Assembly (NCBI GenBank): GCA_039881145.1
Contig: JAYKKI010000095.1
Span: forward strand, 4,577,501-4,641,500
From: Druceiella hillmani
Lineage: Eukaryota; Arthropoda; Insecta; Lepidoptera; Hepialidae
Reading direction: 5' to 3'
Length of the DNA stretch: 64,000 nucleotides
Shown here: piece after piece, positions 12,590 through 24,797 of the stretch
How positions within the stretch are numbered: position 1 is the first letter of the stretch
Layout: every line of letters starts with the position of its first letter
Translations under genes and position numbers: made by a program
Notes under the pieces: generated by a model
Seen by the model: the letters and a program-made list of their open reading frames with translations, nothing else
The model's database searches: none
Told to the model about the DNA's origin: nothing

Positions 12590-12870
12590 CGTCTGAGTCC
12601 TGGCAATAGCCCAAACTTCGATGTTAAGGCCAGCTATGCGAGCATTGATTGATCATGTTTGCTAACCTAAGTACTATGTTTAGGTAGTTTATTAAGTACT
12701 AGCATTCCTTCCGCTCTTCACCAAGTAAAATGTCGTGCTTAATTATACGTTTCTGAACTTTCAAACTTCCCCTTTCTGTTATAGGAACTTGCAGGAGCGG
12801 CCTAGAGGCCATTTAATGACGATTATGCCGCAGTTAATGCAAATACATTCTGGAATTAAAACTATTTATT
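12590..12870. other. GC-richer non-repeat island, candidate conserved element
   Basis: An island of balanced composition in AT-rich surroundings, without a long open frame. It contains a TGATTGAT motif near 12645, a small ggcctagaggcc palindrome near 12798, and ATTTAATGA/GTTAATG homeodomain-like cores near 12810-12840. It resembles a developmental enhancer in style only; conservation cannot be judged here. Confidence 0.25.
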
Positions 12871-14259
12871 AATAATAAAATGAACCCTGCCATCTAGTTG
12901 GGAATTATAAAATTACGTTTTAATCTACTGAGATCATAAATATATACATATTTACAACGGTCGCTTATAAAAGAAATAAATGTCGGTTTTAATTAATTGT
13001 ATAGTATTAATGTTACGTACGGGTCTGATAGTGCATAACATTACTTGGACCATTAGTAACAAATATAAGAAGCAGTTATATGTGCGTATAAGTAAAATAT
13101 ATTTTTATAGATTATCACGAAACTACGAATTTACCTTAATAGCTCACGGGTGATAAATATTCTTACTTCTTGATATTTTAATTAGATCATTTTGAAGCAT
13201 TGGAAAATATGTACATTTAATAGAAATAGAGCTTTGGATACTTGCCCGCTAGCTTAAAATATAAACTCACTTACCATTGCACATAAAAGATACATTGGAC
13301 TATCTCCAAGTTATTAGTTTTGGAACGTAAACAACATACTAAAGGTTGATAATAAATGTTAAACGCAATCTCCAATTTTATCTCTGAAACTTAAATCAAA
13401 TAACTCAATAAAAAACAAAAAAAAACGTTCAATCGTTTACGTTTAGTATTATAATATAACGCTTTTTCTTTAAAACTTTATCATATTTATATCGAAGGCG
13501 TAATTTATTTTGGCATAGAACCATATTATTCACTCTTACTGTCAGTGAAAATATATCAATGACAATTTTCTTTCCATAACGAATTCAATCTATTGAAAAA
13601 TATGTCTTGTTAAAATCTCAAATTTGTGTTCCAATAAAGATACTTTCGATATAAACCTCAAACCAAACTCCTTAATAAAACTTTAAATGTGCTAGAGAAT
13701 GTAGGTATACCTTAAAATGGCCACCAAAAATATTATTCGGTAATCATCTCTTGTTTTGTAATCAGTTTCACAAATTCAAAATGAAATTTCCAGATCATAT
13801 TCAACATTTACTTACTTAAAGCTATAACAGTGAGATATGCATTTACATGTCTCATTTTAAAAGTCTTAGAAATCGACAATTATGATGCAACTAAATAATA
13901 ATGAAGGAAAAACAAAATATATACAATGTAACGTAAAATAAATAAAGACGCCTCACCCCTACTTAGTTTGAAGTTGGATGTTATAAGTTTGAATTATTGA
14001 AAAATTTTACTGAATTAGAATTTGAGCTAAAGTTAGAAACTCATCAATCCACATATAAAAAAAAGAGTTCTTGCATATAATCGCTATTTTTTTGAGCGAA
14101 GAAGACCATTAATACAGATCTTCCCTTGGCAGTCCATAGTTATGTTGTAAACTATACTATTATAGCTGTAGCATTAAGTAATATACTGCATATCAAACAA
14201 TACGAGCTTAAACACGGTATATCTGCCGTTAACCGTTATGGTGTACTCTCGATAACTTT

Positions 14260-14970
14260 TCGACTACTTTTTTAGCCCCGAGGTATCACACAAAAGCAAA
14301 AATCTCAACTTTAAATGTATCCAAACGCGACAAGACTGCTGTTCGCACATATGAAGTCCAAACATTATGAGTTTGCTGCTAGCCTTTATTAAGATACACA
14401 ATCGGCTTTCGGCACCATCACTAGACCTAGAAATCACGCGAGATTAAAATTCTTTGTAAGGAAAATTGAACATCGTTATGACTACCTGCAGTTACGAAGT
14501 TCTAGAACCATCTTTCACGATTCTTTCTAATCACGATTTGGCTACTATTTAAAGTTATGAAGTTTCTACTACGACTACCATCAAATCCCATCGTCGGACC
14601 TGGAACATTATGCGAGAGCAAATGTCTTGCCCAAATAAATCAAAGTCATCAAAGCACAATGAGACTGCTATTTGCCTTTAAGAAGTTACTGTGACCACCT
14701 TTCGGCACCATGACTAAACTCATGCGAGACCGAAGGCCTCACCAAAACGAATCAAAAGGTGCCTAAATCCCTTATGGACGTTATGACGTTTTTAGGACCA
14801 AAAACCAATCCAATCATCAGATAAACTCGATAACAGAATAATATTATATTGTTATTAGAACAATATATTCATGCAAATTTTCAGTTCAATCGGCTCAAAA
14901 TTGACTTGTAAAGTTAAACCGTAACAGATATTTTGACATATTAAATAAATGTGAATTTAAATAAAGCTTA
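14260..14970. mobile_element. Dispersed repeat with three decayed internal repeats
   Basis: Related blocks recur inside this segment. One is '(t)ttcggcaccatcactagacctagaaa' near 14408, 'catcgtcggacctggaa' near 14590 and 'ttcggcaccatgactaaactc' near 14701. Another is 'gacaagactgctgttcgc' near 14329 and 'aatgagactgctatttgcc' near 14659. The 3' part, from about 14810, carries 'aatccaatcatcagataaac' followed by 'gctcaaaattgacttgtaaa'. This looks like a non-autonomous repetitive element with internal tandem structure. I recall similar sequence from lepidopteran genomes but cannot name the family. Confidence 0.5.
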
Positions 14971-14974
14971 TAAT

Positions 14975-16165
14975 AAGAAAGAACCGGAAACAAGGACGCA
15001 CGGAAACGGCAGTCTACTGATGGTAAGTTGGAAAACTCGGCCGCGTCACTCTCGTCAGTTTACTCCTATATATCCGTTTCATACTTAGGTGCGCCATAAG
15101 AAGTTTCGAAAAAAATTTTCCCAATCTTAAAAGGAAATTTAAAAAATAGTTATAGTGACGCACTGGAATTTGATAATAATGATATTTGAAAAAAAATTAA
15201 TCATTTTGAACTATACGAACTATTTAAAAACTGTATAATGGTTAGGCTCATAAAATTATATTAAAAAAAAACTATCGAAACCAACAAAGACAAACCAACA
15301 AAACAAGTAGAATAACCCTAAAAGATTTTATCACGACTTTTTTCCTGTAACAGACTCGAAAAAACAGTGCTTTAAAATCGTTAAGATCGAGAATTGAATT
15401 AATCTATAGCCAATGAATAATCCAGCTGAAAGAAATACAAATTGGGTAAACTTCTGAAGAAAGCCAAGGCGTTTAACTGGCTATTCCGTGAATATTGATA
15501 AATACCGATTGCATAAACACTACTTTAGTAGTGATCAATTTATTTACCTTTTCTTACACAAAGATGAGTTTTATTATTCCTAAATAAGGTCACGAAACTA
15601 GCTACCTCGCATAAACCGTGTTACTTAAAATTGATTTATATTTTAAGCAACCTGACACCATAAATGTTTGAAATGATCCCTGCAATTTTTTCAATTAATA
15701 ATCGAAATTAGCATATTCTTCTAGTCGTTGATATATTTGTAAAATATATTATATATCTTACAAATATTGGATGAACTTACATTGTAAATTCATGAACAAT
15801 CAATATTAAATGCTGTACATAAATCTCTTTATTGCATTTAATGACATAATTACGGCTAAAGCTGTGTTTTCAAACGAGCGAGCAATGACAATGAATATTA
15901 ACTTATGTGGTTCCCTTCATTTGCTGATGTAGTACTCATGTAAGCATCTACTTAGTTCGAGAGCAGTTGTTCGCAAACCTCACATGCGCTCTTTGGTATG
16001 AGATAAAACGTGTTTTATTGACATTCTCAGACGCTTCAATAAAGTTGAGACGAGACGGCAGCTCTTCGCGGCGTAGACTTCGCATAAGACGGTTTTACAT
16101 TAAGCCTAAATCCTGAGAGATTGTGGTAGACTTGACTATGAACATTTAAATTATGGAGCTCGGCA
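14975..16165. other. Non-coding DNA, no gene seen
   Basis: AT-rich, with a GC-richer patch at about 15960-16130 lacking an exon signature. A short palindrome (tatttgtaa ... ttacaaata) lies at about 15734-15767. Confidence 0.4.
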
Positions 16166-16270
16166 ACGTTTTATGGTGCAGTTTTATAGCCTGGTGAAAA
16201 TCGATGCATTGTCGTTCTTGATAAACCGTCTCGACGGCTCACAGTTATATTCTAATAATAAAACAATTTA

Positions 16271-16389
16271 CATAATAGCACAATCACTATATTTCCATTA
16301 TTGCAATTTTCATAATAGCACAATTACTATATTTCCATTATTGCAATTTTATAATAGCACAATTACTATATTTCCATTATTGCAATTTT
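16271..16389. repeat. 40-bp minisatellite, three copies
   Basis: Three nearly identical copies begin 'ataatagcacaat(c/t)acta' and end 'tccattattgcaatttt', starting at 16271, 16311 and 16351. The open frame through them is a by-product of the repeat. Confidence 0.92.
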
Positions 16390-16689
16390 CTTATTTTTGC
16401 TTGAAATCTAATTCAAAAAAGATTTCTTCTTCACTTGTCAGGACGTGAGTTTGTGAGTTTAGTACAAATCTTCAAAGTCATTTTTAAACCACTTTCCTTC
16501 CTCAAATTGAAATGGAATTTTGCATACACGTATGTTTTCGATAACAATAAAATTTTATGGTATCAACTAGCTGGTCTGGTGGCGGAGCCAGATGGTGGTT
16601 ATGGGATCACCGTAATGACATGAAATATATACCTCGAGTTGGGCCTTGTTTGATTCATCTCGACAAGTTGTCTTGTAAGATGCTCTATT

Positions 16690-18860
16690 AAAAATGGATC
16701 GGCTGAGAAAATATCGAGTTTATCACAAAAAAAAATTAATTTAATTATAAACATTTTTAAAATCATACTTTTATTAAAATAAACTAAAATGAAAAAGAAA
16801 TACCAGAGTTAACCATGATCTATGTGGATCAAGTCCGGATTGAAATATATTAACTAAGATAAAACCAAAAATTTAAAAAGTTAATAAATCACATCATTTT
16901 ATAGATATTCGTTAACAGAATGAAAAGCTTGTCGAGTGGAATTCGTAGAAAGAAAAAAAAAGGTATGTCCATTTCACAAGAAACTTCTATTAAAATCTAC
17001 TAAAATGGAAAAAATACCAGAGTTAACCGTTATCTTTGAGAATTGCAGTGTGTTAACTAAAATAAGATCAAATTTAATAAAATAAACAAATTACATCATT
17101 CTATACATGTTTGTAAAGAAATAAAAAACTTGTCGCTTAGATTCGTAGAAATGGAATTGTTATATATGCACCTATCTGAACGACGAGCCTATATTAATAT
17201 TTAAGAAAAACTACCAGAGTTAACTGTGATACGGATAAATTTCGGATTGGAATGTATAAACTAAGGTAAAATTAAGAAAGCGGAAAAATAAATTCATTCT
17301 ATAATTTTTTGTTAAGAGAATAAAAAGCTTGGCGCGTAGATTTCGTAGGAATAGAATTGTTAAATGTCTATTTCAAAAGAAGCTTTTATTTAAATTTATT
17401 AAAATGTAAAATTTACCAGAGTTAACCGCGATGCCTGGGGTTAAAGTGCGGATTGGAGTGAGATTTATTTTTAACGTAAAATCAAAATTTAAAGAGAATT
17501 TAACGTAAAATCAGAATTAAAAAAAGCGATAAAATGACATCATTCCATAGACATTTATTAACAGAATAAAAATCTTGTATGACATTAGAAGTGGAACCGT
17601 CATATGTCTATCTCACGACAAGCTTTTATCAAAATTTAATAAGATGAAAAAAATTACCAGTATTGATAGAAATGGAACCGTTATATATGTATCTCACGAC
17701 AAGCTTTTATCAAAATTTAATAAGATGAAAAAAATTACCAGTATTGATAGAAATGGAACCGTTATATATGTATCTCACGACAAGCTTTTATCAAAATTTA
17801 ATAATATGAAAAAAATTACCAGTATTGATAGAAATGGAACCATTATATATCTATATCACGACAAGCTTTTATCAAAATTTAAAAAGATGAAAAAAATTAC
17901 CAGTATTGATAGAAATGGAACCGTTATATATCTATCTCACGACAAGCTTTTATCAAAATTTAATAAGATGAAAAAAAATACCAGTATTGATAGAAATGAA
18001 ACCGTTATATATGTATCTCACGACAAGCTTTTATCAAAATTTAATAATATTTAAAAAATTTACCAGTATTGATAGAAATGGAACCGTTATATATCTATAT
18101 CACGACAAGCTTTTATCAAAATTTAAAAAGATGAAAATAATTACCAGTATTGATAGAAATGGAACCGTTATATATCTATCTCACGACAAGCTTTTATCAA
18201 AATTTAATAAGATGAAAAAAATTACCAGTATTGATAGAAATGGAACCGTTATATATCTATCTCACGACAAGCTTTTATCAAAATTTAATAAGTTGAAAAA
18301 AATTACCAGCATTGATAGAAATGGAACCGTTATCTGTCTATCTCACTAGAAGCTTTTATCAAAATTTAATAAAATGAAAAAAATGACCACTTTAACCGTG
18401 CCTCTTGAGAATAAAGTGCGGATCTGAGTATGTTAATTATTAAAAAATAAACAAGTGAACAATTGAAATCAATTTTTAGATGTTACAGAGTAATATTTAA
18501 TTATCCACAATTAATCAAATTATAGTCAATTGATATCCGTAGCATTACATCAAGTCCGGTTTGAAACATATTAACTGAGATAAAACCAAAATTAAAAAAG
18601 TTAATAAATCACATAATTTTATGGATATTTATTAACGTAATGAAAAGCTTGTCGATTGGAATTCGTAGAAAGAGGATTGTTATATGTCTAGTTCACAAGA
18701 AACTTCTATTAAAATCTACTAAAGTGAAACAATACCAGAGCTAACTGTTATCTCTGGGAATAATTGCGGATTGCAGTGTGTTAACTAAAATAAGATCAAA
18801 ATTAACAAAATGAACAAATCACATAATTCTATACATGTTTGTAAAGAAATAAAAAACTAT
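16690..18860. repeat. About 200-bp satellite array with amplified 81-bp core
   Basis: Diverged units of about 200 bp are marked by 'taccagagttaac' at 16801, 17015, 17212 and 17414, and again at 18732 as 'taccagagctaac'. Each unit also carries an 'aaaagcttgtcg' block, an 'attcgtagaaa' block and an 'aaatcacatcattctata' block. Between the left and right flanks of 200-bp units sits a homogeneous block of shorter 81-bp units (17575-18360). The whole is one satellite locus with two levels of organisation. Confidence 0.85.
17575..18360 (+). repeat. 81-bp tandem repeat, about 9.7 copies, frame-preserving
   Basis: Each unit contains 'ctcacgacaagcttttatca' followed by 'aaatttaataagatgaaaaa' and 'attaccagtattgatagaaa'. 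Because 81 is divisible by three, one frame stays open for 159 codons (17575-18054) with the motif HDKLLSKFNKMKKITSIDRN repeated; it breaks at 18052, and an overlapping 120-codon frame runs 17987-18349. Differences between copies (for example ctatctcac, gtatctcac and ctatatcac) change amino acids as often as not, which argues against coding selection. Every complete copy carries a HindIII site (aagctt). The unit equals the parental 200-bp satellite unit with about 120 bp deleted. Confidence 0.93.
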
Positions 18861-19140
18861 ATATAATGTTATCTTAACGTTATCTATCGGTCAATTTGCA
18901 TAAGTATTGACATCAATATTTTCTATGAACGTTTAGAACGTTACCATTTCATTTGTAAGCACTTTAATGACGTCCATTTATGTAGAATGAATATCATGCA
19001 TACGCAATTAATGAAAGGTAACATTTAAATAACTATCTGCAAATAACAAAATTATAATGGATTATTATTTATGTTAATAATGATATTGTGTTAATAAACT
19101 TAACGACACGGTTATAAAATGATACTGCAATAATGGTCAC

Positions 19141-19562
19141 GTAAAAACGTGACTATTAACGTTGCATGTGCAAACTATTTTATTACATCTAATATTATTA
19201 CTAAGTAATGTCTGTAATGTTCTAGCTACTTTTAATGAAGCGACTGTTTATTTATTTCCGTATTTCGATGAATATGTACACCTGGCAAACTTATTGTTAC
19301 CAAGGCCAATATCTTCTAGGTAACCACAATACAATGTTCATAACAAAATGTTCGTAAAAACGTGACTATTAACGTTGCATGTGCAAACTATTTTATTACA
19401 TCTAATATTATTACTAAGTAATGTCTGTAATGTTCTAGCTACGTTTAATGAAGCGACTGTTTATTTATTTCCGTATTTCGATGAATATGTACACCTGGCA
19501 AACTTATTGTTACAAGGCCAATATCTTCTAGGTAACCACAATTACATTGTTCATAACAAATA
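19141..19562. repeat. Recent 213-bp tandem duplication
   Basis: The segment from 19141 (gtaaaaacgtgactattaac) to about 19353 is repeated from 19354 to about 19562. I see only a handful of differences: tactttt versus tacgttt, ttaccaagg versus ttacaagg, and caatacaatg versus caattacattg. The identity is far higher than in the other arrays here, so the duplication is young. A 62-codon frame in the second copy is not convincing as a gene. Confidence 0.93.
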
Positions 19563-19946
19563 GATAACAAAATATGACAAAAAAATTTTTGGAAAACGGA
19601 AAAAAATATTAAAATATTATATTAAGAATTATTGGAGGTTTAAAGTTAAAGGAGATATGTGTTTTTTCAGACGAATTTGAATACTTGAATAGATTATGAA
19701 AGTCTGGTGACTGAATTGATATTCCATAAATTGACGGCATTAATGTCCATATAATTGAATGTCCATATAAAAAATCATTATATCGAAAATAAGGAGCAAG
19801 AGAATATTCTCAGGATTTAGAACTTGGTAATGGGCAGATAGAGTTGTAAATCTGGCTATAAAATAGAATATAAAAATTGAGCCGGTCACGAATCCCTATT
19901 CAGCTAAGTCACGTTCTAAATTCAGAAACATAAAATATAACAAATA

Positions 19947-20013
19947 CTTGGGAAAATGCAACGCGTTCAAGTTGTAAAAGATTTTCATCTTGAAGGCGTT
20001 GCATTTTCCCAAG
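19947..20013. repeat. Short hairpin, 25-bp arms with one mismatch
   Basis: The arm at 19947-19971 (cttgggaaaatgcaacgc...) pairs with 19989-20013 (...gcgttgcattttcccaag) at 24 of 25 positions across a 17-nt loop. The stem and loop lengths are in the range of a small-RNA precursor or a short fold-back element. Sequence alone cannot decide between them. Confidence 0.8.
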
Positions 20014-20019
20014 AAGCTA

Positions 20020-21770
20020 TTTAAACTTCTGCAATGTGGTTCACGGGACATACGTTGCAAATGTTAATTTTATTTCGATAACCAAAAAAATATAAAAAAT
20101 ACATTTAAAAAAAATTCGGAGGATTCTGAATAAAGTTCACATTCTAAAATCTAAAAATATTTGAGCTAAAAAATATTCTTTTTACCTCAAACAAAAACTA
20201 AAAATATTTTGAGCACATTTTATATCCTATTTTACTTTATTTTTTCCGACGAATTTAAAAAAGAATAACAAAAAAACATAGAAGTAGATTTTTCAATTAC
20301 ACAATAGACTAACTACAAAATATTACTCAATGGAGTAATCCAATACGACGCTAAATGGCTTTATGCGAAATTCTAACTATAAAGAGTCAATTACTTTTTT
20401 TCATGTGATTGATTCCTCTTAATCTCTTGTTGATTCATTAGAGATAATCGCCTTCAAAATTCTGAATTAAAAAAAAATACATTTTATTAATATAAAAACT
20501 TCAAAATACTTATATATATATTAAATTATACTACTCCCAGGAAAATGAAGATTTGAAAACGATCGGAAAATCCTTTTAAAAAATTAAATATGACAAACAA
20601 GATTATATAACCTTTCGCAGTGTTAACATGACGTTTTCCTATGACAGACTATCATTATTAATATGATTTGTTACATTACTCTGAACAGAAAAAAATAAAA
20701 TAAATTTATTTACTAAACATTTTTCAAAATAATTCTTTTTTTTGTTCTTTCTTTCTGTTGTTTATAATAATGACTCGAAACTTTTTAGTCGTAAATTATA
20801 ATACAGCCTTTAAAAATCTGTTTTTTTTAATAATTGTTTTTGAAACAAAAATTATTATGCAGTTCTAAATTGTTCAATCAGTAGTATATTAGCAGTTTGT
20901 TATTTAACTTTAAATGTTTTTTTTTTCAAGAAGCAATAATATTTTGTAAAGTCCTCATAGTTGCATTAAAATCATTATTACCGTAATATGAGAGCTTCGC
21001 CTCTGTTTTAACTGACGATCGGCTCGAACAAAATTCATCAGATGAGTCGAGACCATTAACTTTGAATACGAAATTACACTTTAAAACAAGTTTTCTGTCG
21101 TAAAACTTTAATTTCGATAACGCATCTTATTACATTATAAGATTTTATGGTACTATTTCAATTGTAATCGCCAGTGAAAACCTACGTTAGTTAAATAAGG
21201 TTATAATAGTTAGGTTACGTGAAATTATCGCGTATATTTCGTTGATTAAATAAACTTATTACAAAGAATTATATACATATATTTATTTTATTAGCTTAAT
21301 TCCTTCAACTTTAATTCATTTTTAAACAATTTTATTTACAACAATAGCCATTTAACTTTTTAATAATAAAATATTATTATCGACTTTTCACCCACTATCC
21401 CTAATCCCGTAAATAAGCGCTATTTAATTCAAATATTGTGGATAATTTCACTAGTCAAAAAATGTAAACACCCACGACAAAAATAACATCAAATTAATAT
21501 TCCAATATTTGAATCCATAATGTGCCACTTTTTCAATTGTTTTTTCCACATTTTTAGGCAAAAAGAGTTGAATAAAAAACAAATGAATTATCTCACTTTT
21601 ACAACTTATAATATATTAATTTAAATCTAGTGCAAAATGGTTATACGGTAATTAGTGCAAAATTTTTATAGAAATAAAATTGTTTTACTTAGATGTTTTT
21701 TTGTATACTTTTTCATGCAACATGAATCAAACAAATGTTACAATAACTTTTGTAGATAATTTCTTTAAGA
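20020..21770. other. AT-rich non-coding DNA, no gene seen
   Basis: Very AT-rich throughout with many short A and T runs. No open frame, array or transposon remnant recognised. Confidence 0.45.
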
Positions 21771-21777
21771 CTTCATC

Positions 21778-22550
21778 TTAGTCGTCTTCTTCATTTCTGA
21801 AGGTTATTTTACTTGAAATAGGTTCATGGCTTTGTTTCCAGGCTTCCCCTACCTTGCGTGGTTTTCAGCCTCTATCAGGGCTATTGCTACAGGAAAACCA
21901 GTAATAACGGTTAGTTGGTCACATTTACGGCTATATTATTAGCCGCGGAGTCTCTTTCCTTGCATCTTACCCACCACAACCAAATTGTCGAGGTCATCTG
22001 GTTGCAGGCGGGCAATGTGACCAAAGTAACTAAGCATCCTTTGATAATATATCGTCGAAAGTCTAGCCCTGATGTTTAGCCGCTCGACGATATACTTGTT
22101 CATTCCTTTGACGATGAGCGTCCTTCTACAATAACATATCAAGAAGGCCCCAATCTTGTTTTGTTTCACTGGCCGGATCATCCACGATTCCGAGGTATAT
22201 AGAAATATCGAGAAAACCATAGTCTGGACTAATTTCATTTTGGTGAAATTGGAAACTTCCTGCCCTACTACAGACGTGTCTGTTGGCTCATTGCAGTCTT
22301 CACCATCCAGATCCGTTTCTTGATTTCTCATCCGCTTCTTCCCCAGGCAGTTAAGAACGATCCAAGATAGAGAAATTCGCTGATAACCTCTAGATCCGGG
22401 GTTCTCCTGTCTTGGAGAGTTGACAGGTACTGTCGACGATCATGACGTTTGTCTTTGACTTTTTGATAGTGAGTCAATGAAGTAGGGTACGAGAGTGGAC
22501 TGATCACTCTCATACTCTACTTCGTCTTTTTAAAACTATCCTTCCATAAA
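21778..22550 (-). mobile_element. RTE-like LINE, reverse transcriptase C-terminal part
   Basis: The minus-strand translation carries EVISEFLYLGSFLTAWG (22380-22440 region), then after a frame change NFTKMKLVQTMVFSIFLYTS, SESWMIRPVKQNKIGAFLIC, YIVERLNIRARLST, MLSYFGHIAR and VVVGKMQGKRLRG. This is the standard order of the C-terminal half of RTE-clade reverse transcriptases (YLGS, LVFSILLYGAETW, FGHI, GKRxRG). Past a frameshift at about 21945 the last part is still readable (GFPVAIALIEAEN), ending at a stop near 21778-21780. Frameshifts at about 22325 and 21945 make it inactive. A (CA)n tract begins at its 5' edge at about 22559. Confidence 0.88.
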
Positions 22551-22558
22551 CTCACATA

Positions 22559-22682
22559 CATGCGCGCATACACACATATACGCACGCACACGCACACACA
22601 CACGCACGCACACACACACACACACAAACACATACACTCATACACACACACACACACACACACACACGCAACCACATACACT

Positions 22683-22720
<38 letters not shown>
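22559..22720. repeat. (CA)n-rich compound microsatellite
   Basis: Long (CA)n runs are punctuated by gcacgcaca and atacactcata phrases, the latter repeated at about 22630 and 22678. The open frames on both strands (Thr/His and Cys/Val) are products of the repeat. Confidence 0.95.
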
Positions 22721-22723
<3 letters not shown>

Positions 22724-22729
22724 CATAAT

Positions 22730-24010
22730 ACAGTTATTGGCGCGTTATACAAATATTACGGAAACGGCGTATGAAGGATTTTCAATAAAGGCAATATATG
22801 CTGTAAGAATATGCTGTTTATATTTAAAAATATCAATCAACAATTTTAATATCACAAGTACTATTTAATTGATGATTTCAAGTTTGGATTATAAGATGAT
22901 TAACATAATAGTATTTTATATAAATATATTTGAACTCTGACTTCTGACTTTTAGTTAAAAATTTGTATGTGAACAAATTAAATTATACATTTTTTTCTTG
23001 AAATTAATATTTTGGACAAAATCGAAATGAGATTAAATTTTAGTTAAAGTTTATACTCAAGCTTATATCCTTATAATAAAGCTTCTATCAAGCTATTCAT
23101 GGTTGATATTTTTTACGATAACTTCTGTAAGTAGTTCGAATACCAACTTTTAAGTTTTTATCAAACCTATATTTTTGCGTTGTGACTATCAGTAATGAAT
23201 GAAAATGAATACAGACTGTAAAATAAAAAAAACACATGTGGTATTGAAATCAGGATTCAATTTTCTCGTTCAGTTATTTCTTATTTGACAGCTTTAATTA
23301 CACAGTACCAAAATAAACTTATCTAATTTATCAACAAACAAAAGTGTATAGTTTAAAAATATAAATAATTAGCTTACTGTACGTAAAAAAGGAATTTTGC
23401 TTTTTCTTTTAATCTAAGGTATTACGAACAGCCGAATTGATTCAAAAGCAAAAGTTACAAATTGTGAGCAAAGAATTGTGGTATCAAGAGTTGTAGTATA
23501 TGGCTATAGATGGAAACAATTCAATAAAAAAAAATTAAAATCTATAAATAATATAACCACGACTGTGGAAAAAACAACGTCCAGTCTCTGACACAATACG
23601 CACTAATATAATATTAGAAAAAACTTTCACTACATACAACTTATGATACTCTATTGGGTTAAAATGTTAGAAAAAATAAAGATCAAACAAATTAAACAAC
23701 TATTACCTTTATGGTGTACATACGCAGTGATAAAATTGAATAAATCGTAGTGTGAATATTAAATTGCTATTAAATTTACCGGTTCAAATATTACATGAAC
23801 ACATAACAAAAACACAGTCCATGAAGAATACCGATTTTTGTTCGTAAGCTGGAAATACTTTTTTCCAAAAGATTATAATTTGAATATATTATGTTTTGCA
23901 GAAAACCATTTTTTCCTCTCCGTTGCACGTATTCCTTAATTTTGGCATTATATGGAAAACTGAAAAAACAATATCTGGAACTCTAAAATAATGTCGATAT
24001 AACATTCAAT
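22730..24010. other. AT-rich non-coding DNA, no gene seen
   Basis: No exon-like segment, array or transposon domain recognised. Confidence 0.4.
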
Positions 24011-24013
24011 TGT

Positions 24014-24014
24014 G

Positions 24015-24064
<50 letters not shown>

Positions 24065-24081
24065 AATATTTTTTTTTTTTT
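24014..24081. repeat. (TA)n microsatellite followed by a T run
   Basis: About 24 TA steps from 24018 to 24060, then 'cataaata' and a run of T to about 24081. Confidence 0.95.
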
Positions 24082-24289
24082 TCAAATGATAATATCGATA
24101 TTAGTCAGGCGTGCCGTGCTACATGGCAATAGCGTTGTTATATTGTCAACAAAACGAGATCGACTTCCAGAAGCCACTTCCCTTAAAGTTTTAATTTAGA
24201 CTGTTGTTTCTACATACAAGTACTAAATAACTTGACATTTTGGTATAGTTTCCGCTGATAAATCACCGTAATCAATACACGACGAAGCG

Positions 24290-24740
24290 CGATGGTGTAT
24301 ATGCCTGATTTAGGCAAATCGAGGCGGCACACCCTCTTGGCATATAATTACAGGATTGCATTTCTGATCTTCCACTCCCTAGATAGCAGTACACTAGATA
24401 TAAGCATTTTAACCAGATTCACCCCAGCCTGCGTGCTGGAGAAATATAATATGTTGAAAAAAAAGATAGAGGCAAACCGCTCTCCAAGCGAACGGTCCCT
24501 TCACGTGTATCGACTATGTAAATGTTAAATAGCTCTAAGTTGCTAACCACTCCCTGCGTGGAGAAATCGCATTTAATAACACTTTAGATCTATTTATAGA
24601 CTAATAACACTTTAGATCCAAGCCAAGCAATAACACTTTAGATCTAAGCCAAAACAAGTATTAAACACATCCCGACCTTGCGGGAGAGAACATGTAACAT
24701 AAAATTTTATATAATAAAAGATTTATGGTTCTGATCTCTG
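24290..24740 (+). other. Open frame followed by stem-loop cluster, possible retroelement 3' end
   Basis: A 78-codon frame at 24292-24528 (begins MVYMPDLGKSRRHTLLAYN, ends HVYRLCKC) is followed by three short stem-loops: 24424-24439 (stem ccagc/gctgg, loop ctgcgt), 24550-24563 (ctcc/ggag, loop ctgcgt) and 24670-24685 (tcccg/cggga, loop accttg). Each is followed directly by gaga or agaa. Three copies of aataacactttagatc lie at 24575, 24603 and 24629. A tail 'ataataaaag' near 24710 resembles a polyadenylation signal. I do not recognise the protein. The arrangement suggests the 3' end of a transposable element, but the class is unknown. Confidence 0.35.
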
Positions 24741-24797
24741 ATGGCATATATCTCCTCATCTGTGTACCTTACGCGGTTGTATCGCTTTAATACTACC

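Larger units (their letters stand above)
11910..14250. other. Mostly AT-rich non-coding DNA with one GC-richer island
   Basis: Contains a hairpin at 12203-12272 and the candidate conserved island at 12590-12870 (listed separately). The remainder is AT-rich without exon-like segments. Confidence 0.4.

Noticed and set aside
17575..18360. CRISPR-like array because of regular repeats
   Set aside because: The 81-bp units are contiguous with no unique spacers, in a eukaryotic context; it is a satellite.
22552..22868. Open frames of 66 and 102 codons over the (CA)n tract
   Set aside because: Low-complexity dipeptide content from a simple repeat; no gene evidence.
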